64,000 nt of DNA, taken from NCBI RefSeq assembly GCF_003149515.1, contig NZ_CP029145.1:2046001-2110000 (forward strand). The letters run 5' to 3'. Positions 33,026-42,157 of this stretch are shown here, piece after piece (the first letter of the stretch is position 1; each line of letters begins with the position of its first letter). The position numbers were made by a program, and so were the translations under genes. This DNA is from Hymenobacter nivis. GTDB taxonomy: Bacteria > Bacteroidota > Bacteroidia > Cytophagales > Hymenobacteraceae. The notes under the pieces were generated by a model. The model was not told the DNA's origin, did no database searches, and saw only the letters and a program-made list of their open reading frames with translations.

Positions 33026-34690
33026 ATGACCTTGAAAAAAGAGTTCTTCCTCCTCCTACTGCTACTGCTGGCCGCGCAGCTCGCCAACGCCCAGCTGATG
33101 CAGCCCAAGATGGCCCTCACGCGGGCCGATACGCTGCGCGGCGGCCAGCCGGCGGCGCGCACCTGCTACGACATCAAATACTACCACCTCGACGTGCGCC
33201 TCGACCCGGCTAAGCAGTCGGTTAGCGGCAGCAACTTGTTTCGGTTCGCGGCTACGCGCGATTTCACGCGCCTGCAATTCGACCTGTTTGCCAACCTGGC
33301 GGTGGAGAAGGTGGTGTACCACGGCCAGCCGGTGCCGTTTACCCGCGAGGCCAACGCGGTGTTCGTCAACTTCCCGCGGGCCATCAAAAAGGGGGCCCAG
33401 GACGAGTTCGTGGTGCAGTACAGCGGCCAGCCCACCGTCGCCAAAAAGGCGCCCTGGGACGGCGGCCTGGTGTTTAGTAAGGACGCGCAGGGGGCCCCGT
33501 GGGTAGCCAGCGCCTGCCAGGGCGTGGGCGCCAGCATCTGGTGGCCCACCAAGGACCAGCAGGCCGACGAGGTGGATTCGATGCTCATCAGCATCCGCGT
33601 GCCTACGGGCTTGCAGGACGTGTCGAACGGCCGCCTGCGCCGCGTGACGGACCTGAAGGACGGCTACACGCGCTTCGACTGGGCCGTGCGCAACCCCATC
33701 AATAACTACGACGTGGCCCTGAACGTGGGTCATTTCGCGCATTTCAGCGACGTGTACCAGGGCGAGAAGGGGCCCCTGACGCTCGACTACTGGGTGCTGC
33801 CCGAGAACCTGGCCAAGGCCAAAACCCACTTCGCGGCCAACGTGAAGCCGATGCTCAAGAGCATGGAGCACTGGTTCGGGCCCTACCCGTTTTACGAGGA
33901 CGGCTACAAGCTGGTGGACGCCCCGCACCTGGGCATGGAGCACCAGAGCGCCGTGGCCTACGGCAACAAGTACCTGAACGGCTACCTCGGGCGCGACCGC
34001 TCGGGTACGGGCTGGGGCGCGGGCTGGGACTTCATCATCGTGCACGAGAGCGGCCACGAGTGGTTCGGCAACAACATCACCAGCCAGGACATTGCCGACA
34101 TGTGGGTGCACGAGGGCTTCACCACCTACTCGGAGGCCCTGTTTGTGGAGAGCCAGTACGGCAAGCCCGCCGGCCAGGCCTACATCCACGGGCAGCGCCT
34201 GAACATCCAGAACGACGCGCCCATCGTGGGGCCCTACGGCGTGAACAAGGAGGGCTCCAGCGACATGTACGACAAGGGCAGTAACCTGCTGAACATGGTG
34301 CGCACCGTGGTGAACGACGACGAGAAATGGCGCCAGATGCTGCGCGGCCTCGGCAAAACCTTCTACCACCAAACCGTAACCGGCGACCAGGTTATCGCCT
34401 ACCTCAGCAAAGAATCGGGCCGCGACCTGTCCAAGATTTTCGCTCAGTACTTGCAGTACCGCACCCTGCCCATCCTGGAAATCCGCTTCAGCAAAACCCA
34501 GCCGCCCATGTGCCGCTGGCAGGCCAGCGTGCCGGGCTTCGACCTACCGGTGCGCGTGCGCACCAAGGGCGGCGAGTACCGCTTCCTCGCGCCCACCACC
34601 AAGTGGGGGCCCCTGGCCCTGCCCGGCGCCACCCTGGAAAACGTGGAAGTGGACACGTTCAACTACTACATCGGCGTGCTGGTGGAGTAG
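33026..34690 (+). CDS. Secreted M1 family metallopeptidase
   Basis: 554 residues with a leucine-rich signal peptide (KKEFFLLLLLLLAAQLANAQ). The N-terminal beta domain starts at about residue 45 (DIKYYHLDVRLDPAKQSVSG). The catalytic domain has LGMEHQSAVAYGNKY (a GMEH variant of the GxMEN exopeptidase motif), HESGHEWFGNN (zinc site HExxH) and the Glu ligand in WVHEGFTTYSEALF. It lacks the long C-terminal helical domain of PepN, which is usual for Bacteroidota periplasmic M1 enzymes. It should trim peptides in the periplasm or outside. The variant motif may affect specificity. It is monocistronic, followed by a hairpin. Confidence 0.9.
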   Translation: MTLKKEFFLLLLLLLAAQLANAQLMQPKMALTRADTLRGGQPAARTCYDIKYYHLDVRLDPAKQSVSGSNLFRFAATRDFTRLQFDLFANLAVEKVVYHGQPVPFTREANAVFVNFPRAIKKGAQDEFVVQYSGQPTVAKKAPWDGGLVFSKDAQGAPWVASACQGVGASIWWPTKDQQADEVDSMLISIRVPTGLQDVSNGRLRRVTDLKDGYTRFDWAVRNPINNYDVALNVGHFAHFSDVYQGEKGPLTLDYWVLPENLAKAKTHFAANVKPMLKSMEHWFGPYPFYEDGYKLVDAPHLGMEHQSAVAYGNKYLNGYLGRDRSGTGWGAGWDFIIVHESGHEWFGNNITSQDIADMWVHEGFTTYSEALFVESQYGKPAGQAYIHGQRLNIQNDAPIVGPYGVNKEGSSDMYDKGSNLLNMVRTVVNDDEKWRQMLRGLGKTFYHQTVTGDQVIAYLSKESGRDLSKIFAQYLQYRTLPILEIRFSKTQPPMCRWQASVPGFDLPVRVRTKGGEYRFLAPTTKWGPLALPGATLENVEVDTFNYYIGVLVE

Positions 34691-34723
34691 TGGGTTTGAG
34701 GGTGGGCGGGCGTGGGGGGTATC

Positions 34724-34792
34724 ATTCCGACGAAGGAGGAATCTGGATAAAACCAGGCAAGGACAGTCCTCAGATTCCTCCTTCGTCGGAAT
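34724..34792. repeat. Perfect 21-bp hairpin after the M1 gene
   Basis: ATTCCGACGAAGGAGGAATC and its exact complement face each other across a 27-base loop. There is no T-run, so it is probably a dispersed palindromic repeat rather than a terminator, although it lies between two convergent genes. Confidence 0.7.
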
Positions 34793-34843
34793 AACAACCC
34801 CTACTCGGACAGGCCCTAATAAATCCCCCCTACCCCCCTACCC

Positions 34844-35251
34844 TCACCCAAACCGTAGCTCGTCGGCCTGGTACACGCGGGGGAGCTTGCGCTTGCGCTC
34901 CACGATTTGGTAGGTGGCCTGGTCGGTGGCCTCGTTCCAGAACACGTCGGCCACCAGGCCGAAGCGGCGGTACTGGCTGGGGGCGGGCGTTATTTCCTCC
35001 ACCTCGTCGCCGAAGCTGAAGGGCGGCTTGCGCTGGATTTCCTGGAACAGCTCGGGCCGCACCAGGAACTGCTGCTCGTCGTAGCGTAGCGTGAGCCACT
35101 CGTTTTCTTCGTCTTCGCTGACCTTTTCGAAGAGCTTGCCCACCGGCTCCAGCAGCTCAAAGGCGCGGCGGTTGGCGGGGTGCACGTAGCGGAAGCCGTA
35201 GGCCGGCGTCCAGCCGTATAGACCGTGAATAAGGGGTTTGGGGCGGGCCAT
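34844..35251 (-). CDS. Conserved hypothetical protein (perhaps DUF6960-like)
   Basis: 135 residues beginning MARPKPLIHGLYGWTPAYGF. A regular alternation of strands and turns follows: YVHPANRRAFELLEPVGKLF, ENEWLTLRYDEQQFLVRPEL and PFSFGDEVEEITPAPSQYRR. No signal peptide, membrane segment or catalytic motif is visible. The pattern recalls a small Bacteroidota family of unknown function; the DUF number is from memory and uncertain. It is monocistronic and convergent with the M1 gene. Confidence 0.68.
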   Translation of the reverse strand: MARPKPLIHGLYGWTPAYGFRYVHPANRRAFELLEPVGKLFEKVSEDEENEWLTLRYDEQQFLVRPELFQEIQRKPPFSFGDEVEEITPAPSQYRRFGLVADVFWNEATDQATYQIVERKRKLPRVYQADELRFG

Positions 35252-35461
35252 GACGGGTAGTTAGGAACGTAGGAAGGGCGTAATGCACAGGCAACCCGCG
35301 GGGCCCGGCGGCGGTTTGCGCACCCGCAAAGAACGGGGCGGCGGCCCGGCCCGGGGCCCCGGCCGGCTTAACCAAACCTTAATCCGGTTCGTATTGCCAG
35401 CGCCCCGCCCGCCACCGGCCGCTTTTCGGCTGCGCCGCGGGGCCCCAGGCTTCTCTGTATT

Positions 35462-37342
35462 ATGTCCGCGAATGTTCCGCTTACCCACTCAGCTAAGCCC
35501 AGCAAAAAACCCGTTTCTACTACTTCCCAAGCGGCTGCCATGGCGCCCGCGGCCCCCAGCACGCACGGCGGCATGGGGGCCCTGCCCTACGACGGCGGCA
35601 CCACGTTCCGGGTGTGGGCCCCCCACGCCGATTCGGTGGCCGTGGTGGGTACTTTTAATGATTGGAAAGGGCAGGCCAACGCCCTCCAGCGCGAAGCCAA
35701 CGGCTACTGGGCCACCGACGTGGCCGGGGCCCGGCCCGGCGCCGAGTACAAGTTTGAGATTACCAACGGCGACCAGACCTTCCGCCGCAACGACCCCTAC
35801 GCCCGTGAGGTGACCAACTCGGCCGGCAACTCGGTGGTGTTCGACCCAGCGTTTGACTGGGAAGACGACAATTTCCAGATGCCGGCCTGGAACGACCTCG
35901 TGATTTACGAGCTGCACGTGGGCACCTTCAACGCTCCCGACGCCGACCGGGTGGGTACGTTCATGAGCGTGGTGGACAAGCTGCCCTACCTGCGCGACCT
36001 GGGCATCAACTGCATCGAGCTGCTGCCGGCGACGGAGTTTCCGGGCGCGCGCTCGTGGGGCTACAACCCGGCCAATCCGTTTGCGCTCGAAAGCGACTAC
36101 GGGGGGCCCCTGGCGTTCAAGGCGATGGTGAAGGCGGCCCACCAGCACGGCATCGCCGTGGTGCTCGACGTGGTGTACAACCACTTCGGGCCCGGCGACC
36201 TCGATTTGTGGCAGTTCGATGGCTGGAGCGAGAACGGCGGCGGCGGCATTTATTTCTACAGCGACTGGCGCGCCAAAACGCCCTGGGGCGACAACCGCCC
36301 CGACTACGGCCGGCCCGAGGTGCGCCAGTACATCCGCGACAACGCCCTGATGTGGCTGGAAGACTACCGCGTGGACGGCCTGCGGGCCGACGCCATTGCC
36401 TTCGTCCGCAACGTGGAGGGCGAGGAAAACCCCGAGACCGACCTACCCGAGGGCTGGAGCCTGATGAGCTGGATTAACGCGGAAATCCGGGCCCACATGC
36501 CCTGGAAAATCACCATTGCCGAGGACATGCGCGGCAACGACGGCATTACGGCCCCCGTGGCCAAGGGCGGCCAGGGCTTCGACTCGCAGTGGGACTCGGC
36601 CTTTGTGTACCCGATTCACGAGGCCATCACGACGCCCAACGATGCCGACCGCGACATGCACGCCGTGGCCGGTGCCATCCTCCACACCTACAACGGCGAC
36701 GCCTTCCACCGCGTGATTTACACCGAAAGCCACGACGAGGTGGCCAACGGCAAGAGCCGCATCCCGGAGGAGATCATACCCGGCGCCGCCGATTCGTGGT
36801 TCCCCAAGAAGCGCGCCGTGCTGGGGGCCGCCATTGTGCTCACGGCCCCGGGCCTACCCATGTTGTTCCAGGGCCAGGAGTTTTTGGCCCACAGCTCGTT
36901 CAACGACAATGAGCCCTTGCAATGGGGCCGCGCCGAGGAATTCAAGGGCATCGTGCAACTGTACCGCGACCTGATTCGGCTGCGCCGCAACCTCGACGGC
37001 CATACCCGCGGCCTGGGCGGCCAGCACACCCGCATCTTGCACCTTAATAACGAGGACAAAGTCATCGCCTTCGCCCGCTGGGCCGACGGCGCCGGGGGCC
37101 CCGGCGACACGGTGGTGGTCATCGCCAACTTCGCCGACCGCACCCACGAGGCCTACCGCATCGGCCTGCCCGCCGGCGGCGACTGGCCGTGCCGCTTCAA
37201 CTCGGACTGGCAGGGCTACGACGGCTCGTTTGGTAATTTCGGCTGCCTCAGCGCCACGGCCGAAGCCGGCAAATACGACGGCCTGGGCTGGCACGGCAGC
37301 GTGGCCCTGGCGCCCTACGGCGTGGCGGTGCTGGCCCAGTAG
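35462..37342 (+). CDS. GH13 alpha-amylase family protein with N-terminal CBM48 (branching-enzyme-like)
   Basis: 626 residues. A CBM48/E-set domain (about 38-130: GGTTFRVWAPHADSVAVVGT, FNDWKG) is followed by a GH13 barrel: VVLDVVYNHFGPGDLD (region I), VDGLRADAIAFVRNV (region II, nucleophile Asp), TIAEDMRGN (region III, acid/base Glu) and YTESHDEVANGK (region IV, His-Asp). The layout fits glycogen branching or trehalohydrolase-type enzymes. With a glycogen synthase at 43 kb, a glycogen role is likely, but the exact reaction is not settled. An internal ATG at about residue 27 is a possible start. A clear terminator follows. Confidence 0.88.
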   Translation: MSANVPLTHSAKPSKKPVSTTSQAAAMAPAAPSTHGGMGALPYDGGTTFRVWAPHADSVAVVGTFNDWKGQANALQREANGYWATDVAGARPGAEYKFEITNGDQTFRRNDPYAREVTNSAGNSVVFDPAFDWEDDNFQMPAWNDLVIYELHVGTFNAPDADRVGTFMSVVDKLPYLRDLGINCIELLPATEFPGARSWGYNPANPFALESDYGGPLAFKAMVKAAHQHGIAVVLDVVYNHFGPGDLDLWQFDGWSENGGGGIYFYSDWRAKTPWGDNRPDYGRPEVRQYIRDNALMWLEDYRVDGLRADAIAFVRNVEGEENPETDLPEGWSLMSWINAEIRAHMPWKITIAEDMRGNDGITAPVAKGGQGFDSQWDSAFVYPIHEAITTPNDADRDMHAVAGAILHTYNGDAFHRVIYTESHDEVANGKSRIPEEIIPGAADSWFPKKRAVLGAAIVLTAPGLPMLFQGQEFLAHSSFNDNEPLQWGRAEEFKGIVQLYRDLIRLRRNLDGHTRGLGGQHTRILHLNNEDKVIAFARWADGAGGPGDTVVVIANFADRTHEAYRIGLPAGGDWPCRFNSDWQGYDGSFGNFGCLSATAEAGKYDGLGWHGSVALAPYGVAVLAQ

Positions 37343-37378
37343 GGCCCCAGCGCCAACCCCTAATGGCTTAGCTTTACC

Positions 37379-37410
37379 CGAAACCCCGGTTTTCTGGGGT
37401 TTCGTTTTTT
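37379..37410 (+). terminator. Rho-independent terminator of the GH13 gene
   Basis: A 9-bp stem, CGAAACCCC / GGGGTTTCG, around GGTTTTCT is followed directly by TTTTTT. It separates the GH13 gene from the membrane protein gene starting at 37420. Confidence 0.88.
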
Positions 37411-37419
37411 ACCTCTGTT

Positions 37420-38346
37420 ATGGACGAAAATCCCGCCTCCGAAGCGGTGGCACCGCTGCCCCTCACCGGCATCGCGGCCACCGTCAACGCCCCCAATTCA
37501 GAACTTAAGAACGCCGCCTTCATCGTGGCTGGTGTGGCCTCGGCGGCCTTTGGCCTGAAAGGATTTTTGCTGTCAAGCCACTTCATCGACGGCGGCGTAA
37601 CCGGCATTTCCATGCTGCTAGCCACGGTGCTGCGCTTGCCGTTGTCGGTGCTGATTCTGGTGTTCAACCTGCCCTTCATCGCCTTGGGCTTGAATCAACT
37701 GGGCAAAAAATTTGCCTTGCGCAGCGCCATCGGTATCGGGGGCCTAGCCCTGGTACTGGCCCTGGTGCCGTTTCCCGACGTCACGCACGACCACCTGCTC
37801 ACGGCCGTATTCGGGGGCGTGTTCATCGGGGCGGGTATTGGGCTGGCCATGCGCGGCGGGGCCGTGCTCGACGGCACCGAAATTGCCGCCCTGCTCGTGA
37901 GCCGCCACGTGAGCCTGCTCAAGGTCAGCGACTTAATTTTGATTCTCAACCTCGTCATTTTCAGCGGGGCGGTGGCCGTGCTCGGCACCGAGGCGGCACT
38001 GTACTCCATGCTCACCTACTTCGCCGCGGCGCGGGTGCTGGAGTTCGTACTCAACGGCATCGAGCAGTACACGGGCGTCACCATCGTGTCGGAGCTCAGC
38101 GACGATATCCGCAAGGCCATCACCGAGAAGCTGGGCCGCGGCGTGACCATGTACCAGGGCAAAGCCGGCTACGGCGAGCGCGGCGAAATGGGCCAGGAGC
38201 GCGATATCGTGTTCACAGTCGTTACGCGCCTGGAACTACCCGGCTTGCGCGCCCAGGTGAAGGACATCGACCCGCGCGCCTTCATCGTGCAATACCGCAT
38301 CGACGACGCCCAGGGCGGCATCATCAAGCAGCGCGCCCTGCATTAA
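37420..38346 (+). CDS. YitT family membrane protein (DUF161 + DUF2179)
   Basis: 308 residues. About six membrane helices from residue 30 onward, with KGFLLSSHFIDGGVTGISML and GGVFIGAGIGLAMRGGAVLD, GTEIAAL as the typical YitT repeats, are followed by a cytosolic DUF2179 domain near 215-308 (VTIVSELSDDIRKAITEKLG, RGVTMYQGKAGYGERGE, then FIVQYRIDDAQGG). These are thought to be transporters with a ligand-binding tail, but no substrate is established. A terminator lies immediately upstream, so it has its own promoter. Confidence 0.88.
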   Translation: MDENPASEAVAPLPLTGIAATVNAPNSELKNAAFIVAGVASAAFGLKGFLLSSHFIDGGVTGISMLLATVLRLPLSVLILVFNLPFIALGLNQLGKKFALRSAIGIGGLALVLALVPFPDVTHDHLLTAVFGGVFIGAGIGLAMRGGAVLDGTEIAALLVSRHVSLLKVSDLILILNLVIFSGAVAVLGTEAALYSMLTYFAAARVLEFVLNGIEQYTGVTIVSELSDDIRKAITEKLGRGVTMYQGKAGYGERGEMGQERDIVFTVVTRLELPGLRAQVKDIDPRAFIVQYRIDDAQGGIIKQRALH

Positions 38347-38386
38347 GGGTAGTTGGAGTTGGCAGGTTGGTGTGCATAGTGAGGCC

Positions 38387-38482
38387 GTCATGCTGAGCAC
38401 AGCAAAGCATCTCTTCCGCAGCAGCAAACCAATCGGTTGGGTTAGTGGAGCAGTAGAGACGCTTCGCTGTACCCAGCATGAC
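38387..38482. repeat. Inverted-repeat element (GTCATGCTGAGC family), copy 3
   Basis: GTCATGCTGAGCACAGCAAA faces TTCGCTGTACCCAGCATGAC. It is more diverged than the two copies near 22 kb. Confidence 0.75.
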
Positions 38483-38508
38483 GGCCTCATGTTCGCTATT
38501 TGCAGAAA

Positions 38509-39141
38509 TTACACCGGGGCTTGGTCGTACCGTTCACCTTCCGGCTGGGGCCAGCCGCCTTCGAACACAAACTCGGCCAGCGGCTTGCGCACGCGGGGGG
38601 CCAGCTCGCGGTCGCGCAGGGCGTCGGGCAGGCCGGCGGGGTCGCCGGGGTAGCCGAGGGTGAACACGGCCACCGGCGCGTAGCCCTCCGGCACGCCGAA
38701 CGAAGCGCGTACTTTATCGACCGAGAAGCCCGCCATTTGGTGAATTTGCAGGCCCAGCGCGGCGCCCTGGATGGCGAGCGTGGCCACGGCCTGGCCCACG
38801 TCGTGCGTAGCCCAGGCGTTGGGGTTGCTATCGTGCGAAAAGTGCGTTTTGGCGATGCTCACCACCAGCACCGGGGCAGCTTTGGCCCAGGGTTGGTTGA
38901 ACTCGGCCAGGCTGGCCAGGATTTTATCGTAGGCCTCGGCCGAACCGGCGCGGGTGCCCACCAAGAAGCGCCACGGCTGCTCGCCAAAGCACGACGAGGC
39001 CGACGAGGCGGCGGCAAAAACCTGGTGCAGCACGTCGGCCGGTACGGGCTGGTCGGCGTAGGCGCGGGGGCTGCGCCGCTGAGCCAGCACGGGCAGTATT
39101 TCGTGTTCGAGAGTGAGGACGTTGGTAATATCGGCGGCCAT
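38509..39141 (-). CDS. Nitroreductase family FMN-dependent oxidoreductase
   Basis: A 210-residue protein with the nitroreductase layout: ILPVLAQRRSPRAYADQPVP (FMN-phosphate Arg-Arg-Ser), VFAAASSASSCFGEQPWRFL, ATHDVGQAVATLAIQGAALG (the dimer helix) and VFTLGYPGDPAGLPD. It should reduce quinones or nitro compounds with NAD(P)H. Length and start are normal. A terminator-like hairpin at 39163-39191 separates it from the gene upstream on the same strand. Confidence 0.9.
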   Translation of the reverse strand: MAADITNVLTLEHEILPVLAQRRSPRAYADQPVPADVLHQVFAAASSASSCFGEQPWRFLVGTRAGSAEAYDKILASLAEFNQPWAKAAPVLVVSIAKTHFSHDSNPNAWATHDVGQAVATLAIQGAALGLQIHQMAGFSVDKVRASFGVPEGYAPVAVFTLGYPGDPAGLPDALRDRELAPRVRKPLAEFVFEGGWPQPEGERYDQAPV

Positions 39142-39162
39142 GAGAATAAGCTAATGCATAAA

Positions 39163-39191
39163 AACCCGGCGCGGACCATCCGCGCCGGGTT
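39163..39191 (-). terminator. Hairpin after the DUF5694-like gene
   Basis: AACCCGGCGCGGA pairs exactly with TCCGCGCCGGGTT around a 3-base loop. Read on the minus strand it is followed by TTTTATGC. It fits as the terminator of the gene that ends at 39239. Confidence 0.75.
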
Positions 39192-39238
39192 CCGCAACCG
39201 CGGCCGGCTGCTAATGTTGGGCCTGGCCCGCCGGGGCC

Positions 39239-40123
39239 CTACTTGGCTTGCAGCAGCGGTACCACGTCGGCCACCTCAAACAGGGAGTTGTACTTGAGAA
39301 TATCCTTCAAAAACGCCACGTGCCCCTGCCCGATGACGAGCACAATGGCCCGGTCGTGCTGCAAGTCCACCTGCCGCAGCAAGTTAGTATAGATGCGCAC
39401 GTTGCGCTTGAAGAACTCGCCCGCCAGGTCGGCCCCCGCGTAGCTGCTACCGCCCCCGATGCGGGCTACGTCGAGCAGGTAGGCGTCCATTTGGGCGCGC
39501 TCAGCGGCCTCGCTATTTTCGCGGATGAAGCGGGCCAGCAGCGTTTTGTCGGGGGCCTGCTCGATGTCGTTGGGGGTTTGGCGGGGCCCCGTGCGGGCGC
39601 TGATGAGGCGACCCAGGCTGTCCTGCGGCGGCGTGATGAAGGCGTTGTTCAGGATTTGCTCCTGGCCGTGCTGCTGGGCGTAGGCCTGGGCGGCGGGGTA
39701 GTCGAACACGCCGTCGGCGTCGGCGCAGTACACCCGGGGCCGGTTCAGCTTGTGGGCCAGGCGGTAGGCGAGCTGGTACACCTCGTTGTTGCTGGCCTTG
39801 AGCTGGCCCCGGCGGTACAGGGCGTAGGTGCTGTCCGCAAACGGCTGGTCCGGCAACTTGAACTCAATGAACACCTTATCGGCCCGCGTCTTGGCAAGTT
39901 TGCCCACCAGCTCGTCCAGTTCGCGCTGCATTTGGGGCGTGCGCACGTCGGTTTTGGTGCCCTTATGCACGTCGGTTTCGGAGCCGCCGAAGTGGAACGT
40001 GCCCACCAGGTACACCTTGATTTTGGCGGGCGCCGCCGGCTTGGGTTGGGCGGTGGCCACGGCGGCGGGCCCCAGCAGGGCGAGCGACAACAGGAAACGG
40101 GCAAATGAGCGGAAAGCAGTCAT
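39239..40123 (-). CDS. Secreted DUF5694/TraB-like protein
   Basis: 294 residues from the ATG at 40123, with a signal peptide (FARFLLSLALLGPAAVATAQ). The mature part begins KIKVYLVGTFHFGGSE, and a second motif near the end, IVLVIGQGHVAFLKDILKYN, gives the paired GTFHF and GQGH strands typical of TraB/DUF5694 proteins, in which His and Glu residues may bind metal. The region in between (RADKVFIEFKLPDQPFADST) supplies a conserved Glu. The function is unknown. A terminator follows. Confidence 0.78.
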   Translation of the reverse strand: MTAFRSFARFLLSLALLGPAAVATAQPKPAAPAKIKVYLVGTFHFGGSETDVHKGTKTDVRTPQMQRELDELVGKLAKTRADKVFIEFKLPDQPFADSTYALYRRGQLKASNNEVYQLAYRLAHKLNRPRVYCADADGVFDYPAAQAYAQQHGQEQILNNAFITPPQDSLGRLISARTGPRQTPNDIEQAPDKTLLARFIRENSEAAERAQMDAYLLDVARIGGGSSYAGADLAGEFFKRNVRIYTNLLRQVDLQHDRAIVLVIGQGHVAFLKDILKYNSLFEVADVVPLLQAK

Positions 40124-40196
40124 GGCAGCGCGGTGAAAGGGGGTTGGTGGACGACGATGGGACAAAGGTGGCGGGGCCCCCAGCCGGCCGAAAGTT

Positions 40197-40285
40197 TATT
40201 ATCCCAACCCCCGCTAAAAGGCCGCCAACGCCTCCCGAGGCCCCTGCGGCCGGGTCGTCCGCTGTTTGGCGGGGTTGGGATAATA
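40197..40285. repeat. 89-bp inverted repeat upstream of the HELVH pseudogene
   Basis: TATTATCCCAACCCC and its exact complement GGGGTTGGGATAATA enclose 59 bp of GC-rich sequence. It lies between two divergent genes, so it may lie near promoters. Confidence 0.65.
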
Positions 40286-40373
40286 TTTTTTCCGGGGGGC
40301 CACCCCGGCGGCAACTTTGTCGACCGGGGCCCCACCGGCCCTTTTCTATCCTCGTTTCCCGTTCCCTCTGCTC

Positions 40374-41090
40374 ATGAAAATCGTTCTCACCTGGCGCACG
40401 CTACTGGCGTTTGGGCCCCTGCTATTTGTATTGGCCGAGGCCCACGAGCTGGTACATACCGGCCTGGGCCGGCTGCTGTGCGGCTGCTGGGGCCCCCGCG
40501 ACTTCAACGTGTGGAGCCTGTGCAGTACCTGCGCCACCGGCCACCCCTACACCAACCTGGCCGCCACGCTGGCCGGGCCGGCGTTCATGTTTGCGGTAAG
40601 GTGAGTGGGGTACTAGCTGCTGGGCCCGCGCCAGCCCGTGGCGCGGCAGTAGCTGTGCTTCGCGCTGGTGATGGCCAACCTGCCGTTTGCGCGCATTCTG
40701 GGGGCGGTTTTCATGGGCGGCAACGACGAGGTGTATGCCCTGAGCAAGTTTTTACCCTACCACAGGGCCTGGGCCCTGGGGGGGCGCGCTGGTGCTGCTG
40801 GCCACGGTGCCGCCGCTGGTGCGGGCCTGGGCGGCGCTGGGCGGCCGTGGGTGTTTCTGGCGTTTTTCCTGCTGCCGTTTCCCTTCGCGGCGGCGATGCT
40901 GCTAGGGGCCCTAAACTCGCTGCTGGCCAGCGGCTTCCTGGCTACCGGTGGCCTGCTGGGCGCGCCCCTGCTCATCACGTGCTGGACGGCGGCCGTGGGC
41001 GCGGCGCTGGCCCTCACCTACCGGTACTTGTTCGCCCTGGGGCAGCCCATTGCCACTCCGCCCCCCCCGCCAACTACTTTTAAGCCATGA
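40374..41090 (+). pseudogene. HExxH-type integral membrane protein with three Trp-to-stop changes
   Basis: The frame starts MKIVLTWRTLLAFGPLLFVL with HELVH in the next segment (AEAHELVHTGLGRLLCGCWG), a likely zinc-peptidase motif at the membrane. TGA at 40602, TAG at 40614 and TAG at 40650 then interrupt one continuous frame. Restoring Trp at each gives VRWVGYWLLGPRQPVARQW, which joins smoothly to LCFALVMANLPFARILGAVF. A compensating pair of indels between about 40783 and 40850 replaces a hydrophobic helix (ALVLLATVPPLVRAWAAL in the other frame). The end overlaps the lytS-like start by 4 bp, so it was the first gene of that operon. Confidence 0.75.
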
Positions 41091-42157
41091 ACCGCCCCCG
41101 GATTGCCCGCTACCACGCCCTAGGCTGGGGCTTGCTGATTACCCACGACGAGGTGGGCGTCCTGCTCAACCACACCACTCAGCTGCCCAAACACTTGCTG
41201 TTCACCGGCACGCTGTGGCTCACAGAGATAGTCCTGTTCTACTACTGCTTCCTACTGGTGTACCCACGCTACTGGCGGCCGGGCCGGGGCCCCCAATTGC
41301 TGCTGGGCCTGCTGGCCACGCCGCTGGTGTTCGGCGGTATGCGCTACCTGCTGGAAGAAGTGCTGGCACCAGCTGCGTTCGGCTTCCACAACTACGACCT
41401 GGGTAGCTCCTGGCGTGCTTTCGCCATCGACGATGTGTACCTGAGCCCGCCCATCGTGATATTGGCGGCCATCGCCTGGAAAATTGAGGAGGTTTTCCGG
41501 CGCGAAAAAGACCAGGCCACCCAGCTCCTGACGCAGGAAAAAACCCAGGCCGAGCTGGCCTTCCTCAAAACCCAAATCAATCCGCACTTCCTCTACAACA
41601 CCCTCAACTACCTCTACGCCGAGGCCTACGCCGTATCGGAGCCGCTGGCCGGGGCGGTACTGCGCCTCTCCGACCTCATGCGCTACATGCTGCACGAGGG
41701 CCCCGACGGCCGCGTGGAGCTGCACAAGGAGGTGGCCTATTTAGAGAATTACCTGGCCCTGCACCGCCTGCGCTTCGAGGACCAGTTTTTTGTGAATTTC
41801 CGGCAGCCGGCGGCCGTGGGCGGGCAGCGGGTGGCCTCCCTCCTGCTCATCCCGTTCGTCGAAAACGCCCTCAAGCACGGCGTCCTCCACCGCCCCGACC
41901 AGCCCGTGGACATCTGCCTGGCCCTGCCCGCGCCCGGCTGCCTGTGCTTCGAAGTACGCAACCGCGTGGGGCCCCACCCGCGCGACGCCACCACCGGCAT
42001 CGGCCTGGCCAACCTGCGCCGCCGCCTGGCCCTGCTCTACCCCGGCCGCCATACGCTGGAAGTCCGCGACGACGGCACCGAGCACTACACCCGCCTGGAG
42101 CTAGATTTGGGGCCGGCTCAACCCGGGCTGCCGGCTTTTTCGCCGGCTGCCCGGTAA
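41087..42157 (+). CDS. LytS/YehU-type sensor histidine kinase
   Basis: 356 residues. The N-terminal half has four membrane helices (for example LTEIVLFYYCFLLVYP). The cytoplasmic part has the His_kinase signature LAFLKTQINPHFLYNTLNYL with the phospho-acceptor His in NPHF, near residue 166. ATP-binding segments follow: LLIPFVENALKHGVLH (N box) and TTGIGLANLRRRLALLYPGR (G box). The regulator follows 94 bp downstream. The last 12 or so codons (GLPAFSPAAR and the stop) are supplied by a dispersed repeat that has replaced or extended the natural end. The upstream partner gene is a pseudogene. Confidence 0.9.
   Translation: MNRPRIARYHALGWGLLITHDEVGVLLNHTTQLPKHLLFTGTLWLTEIVLFYYCFLLVYPRYWRPGRGPQLLLGLLATPLVFGGMRYLLEEVLAPAAFGFHNYDLGSSWRAFAIDDVYLSPPIVILAAIAWKIEEVFRREKDQATQLLTQEKTQAELAFLKTQINPHFLYNTLNYLYAEAYAVSEPLAGAVLRLSDLMRYMLHEGPDGRVELHKEVAYLENYLALHRLRFEDQFFVNFRQPAAVGGQRVASLLLIPFVENALKHGVLHRPDQPVDICLALPAPGCLCFEVRNRVGPHPRDATTGIGLANLRRRLALLYPGRHTLEVRDDGTEHYTRLELDLGPAQPGLPAFSPAAR

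Noticed and set aside
33062..34372. A 436-residue minus-strand frame opposite the M1 peptidase
   Set aside because: Val/His/Leu/Ala-rich antisense shadow with no domain motif. The plus strand has a full signal peptide and zinc motifs.
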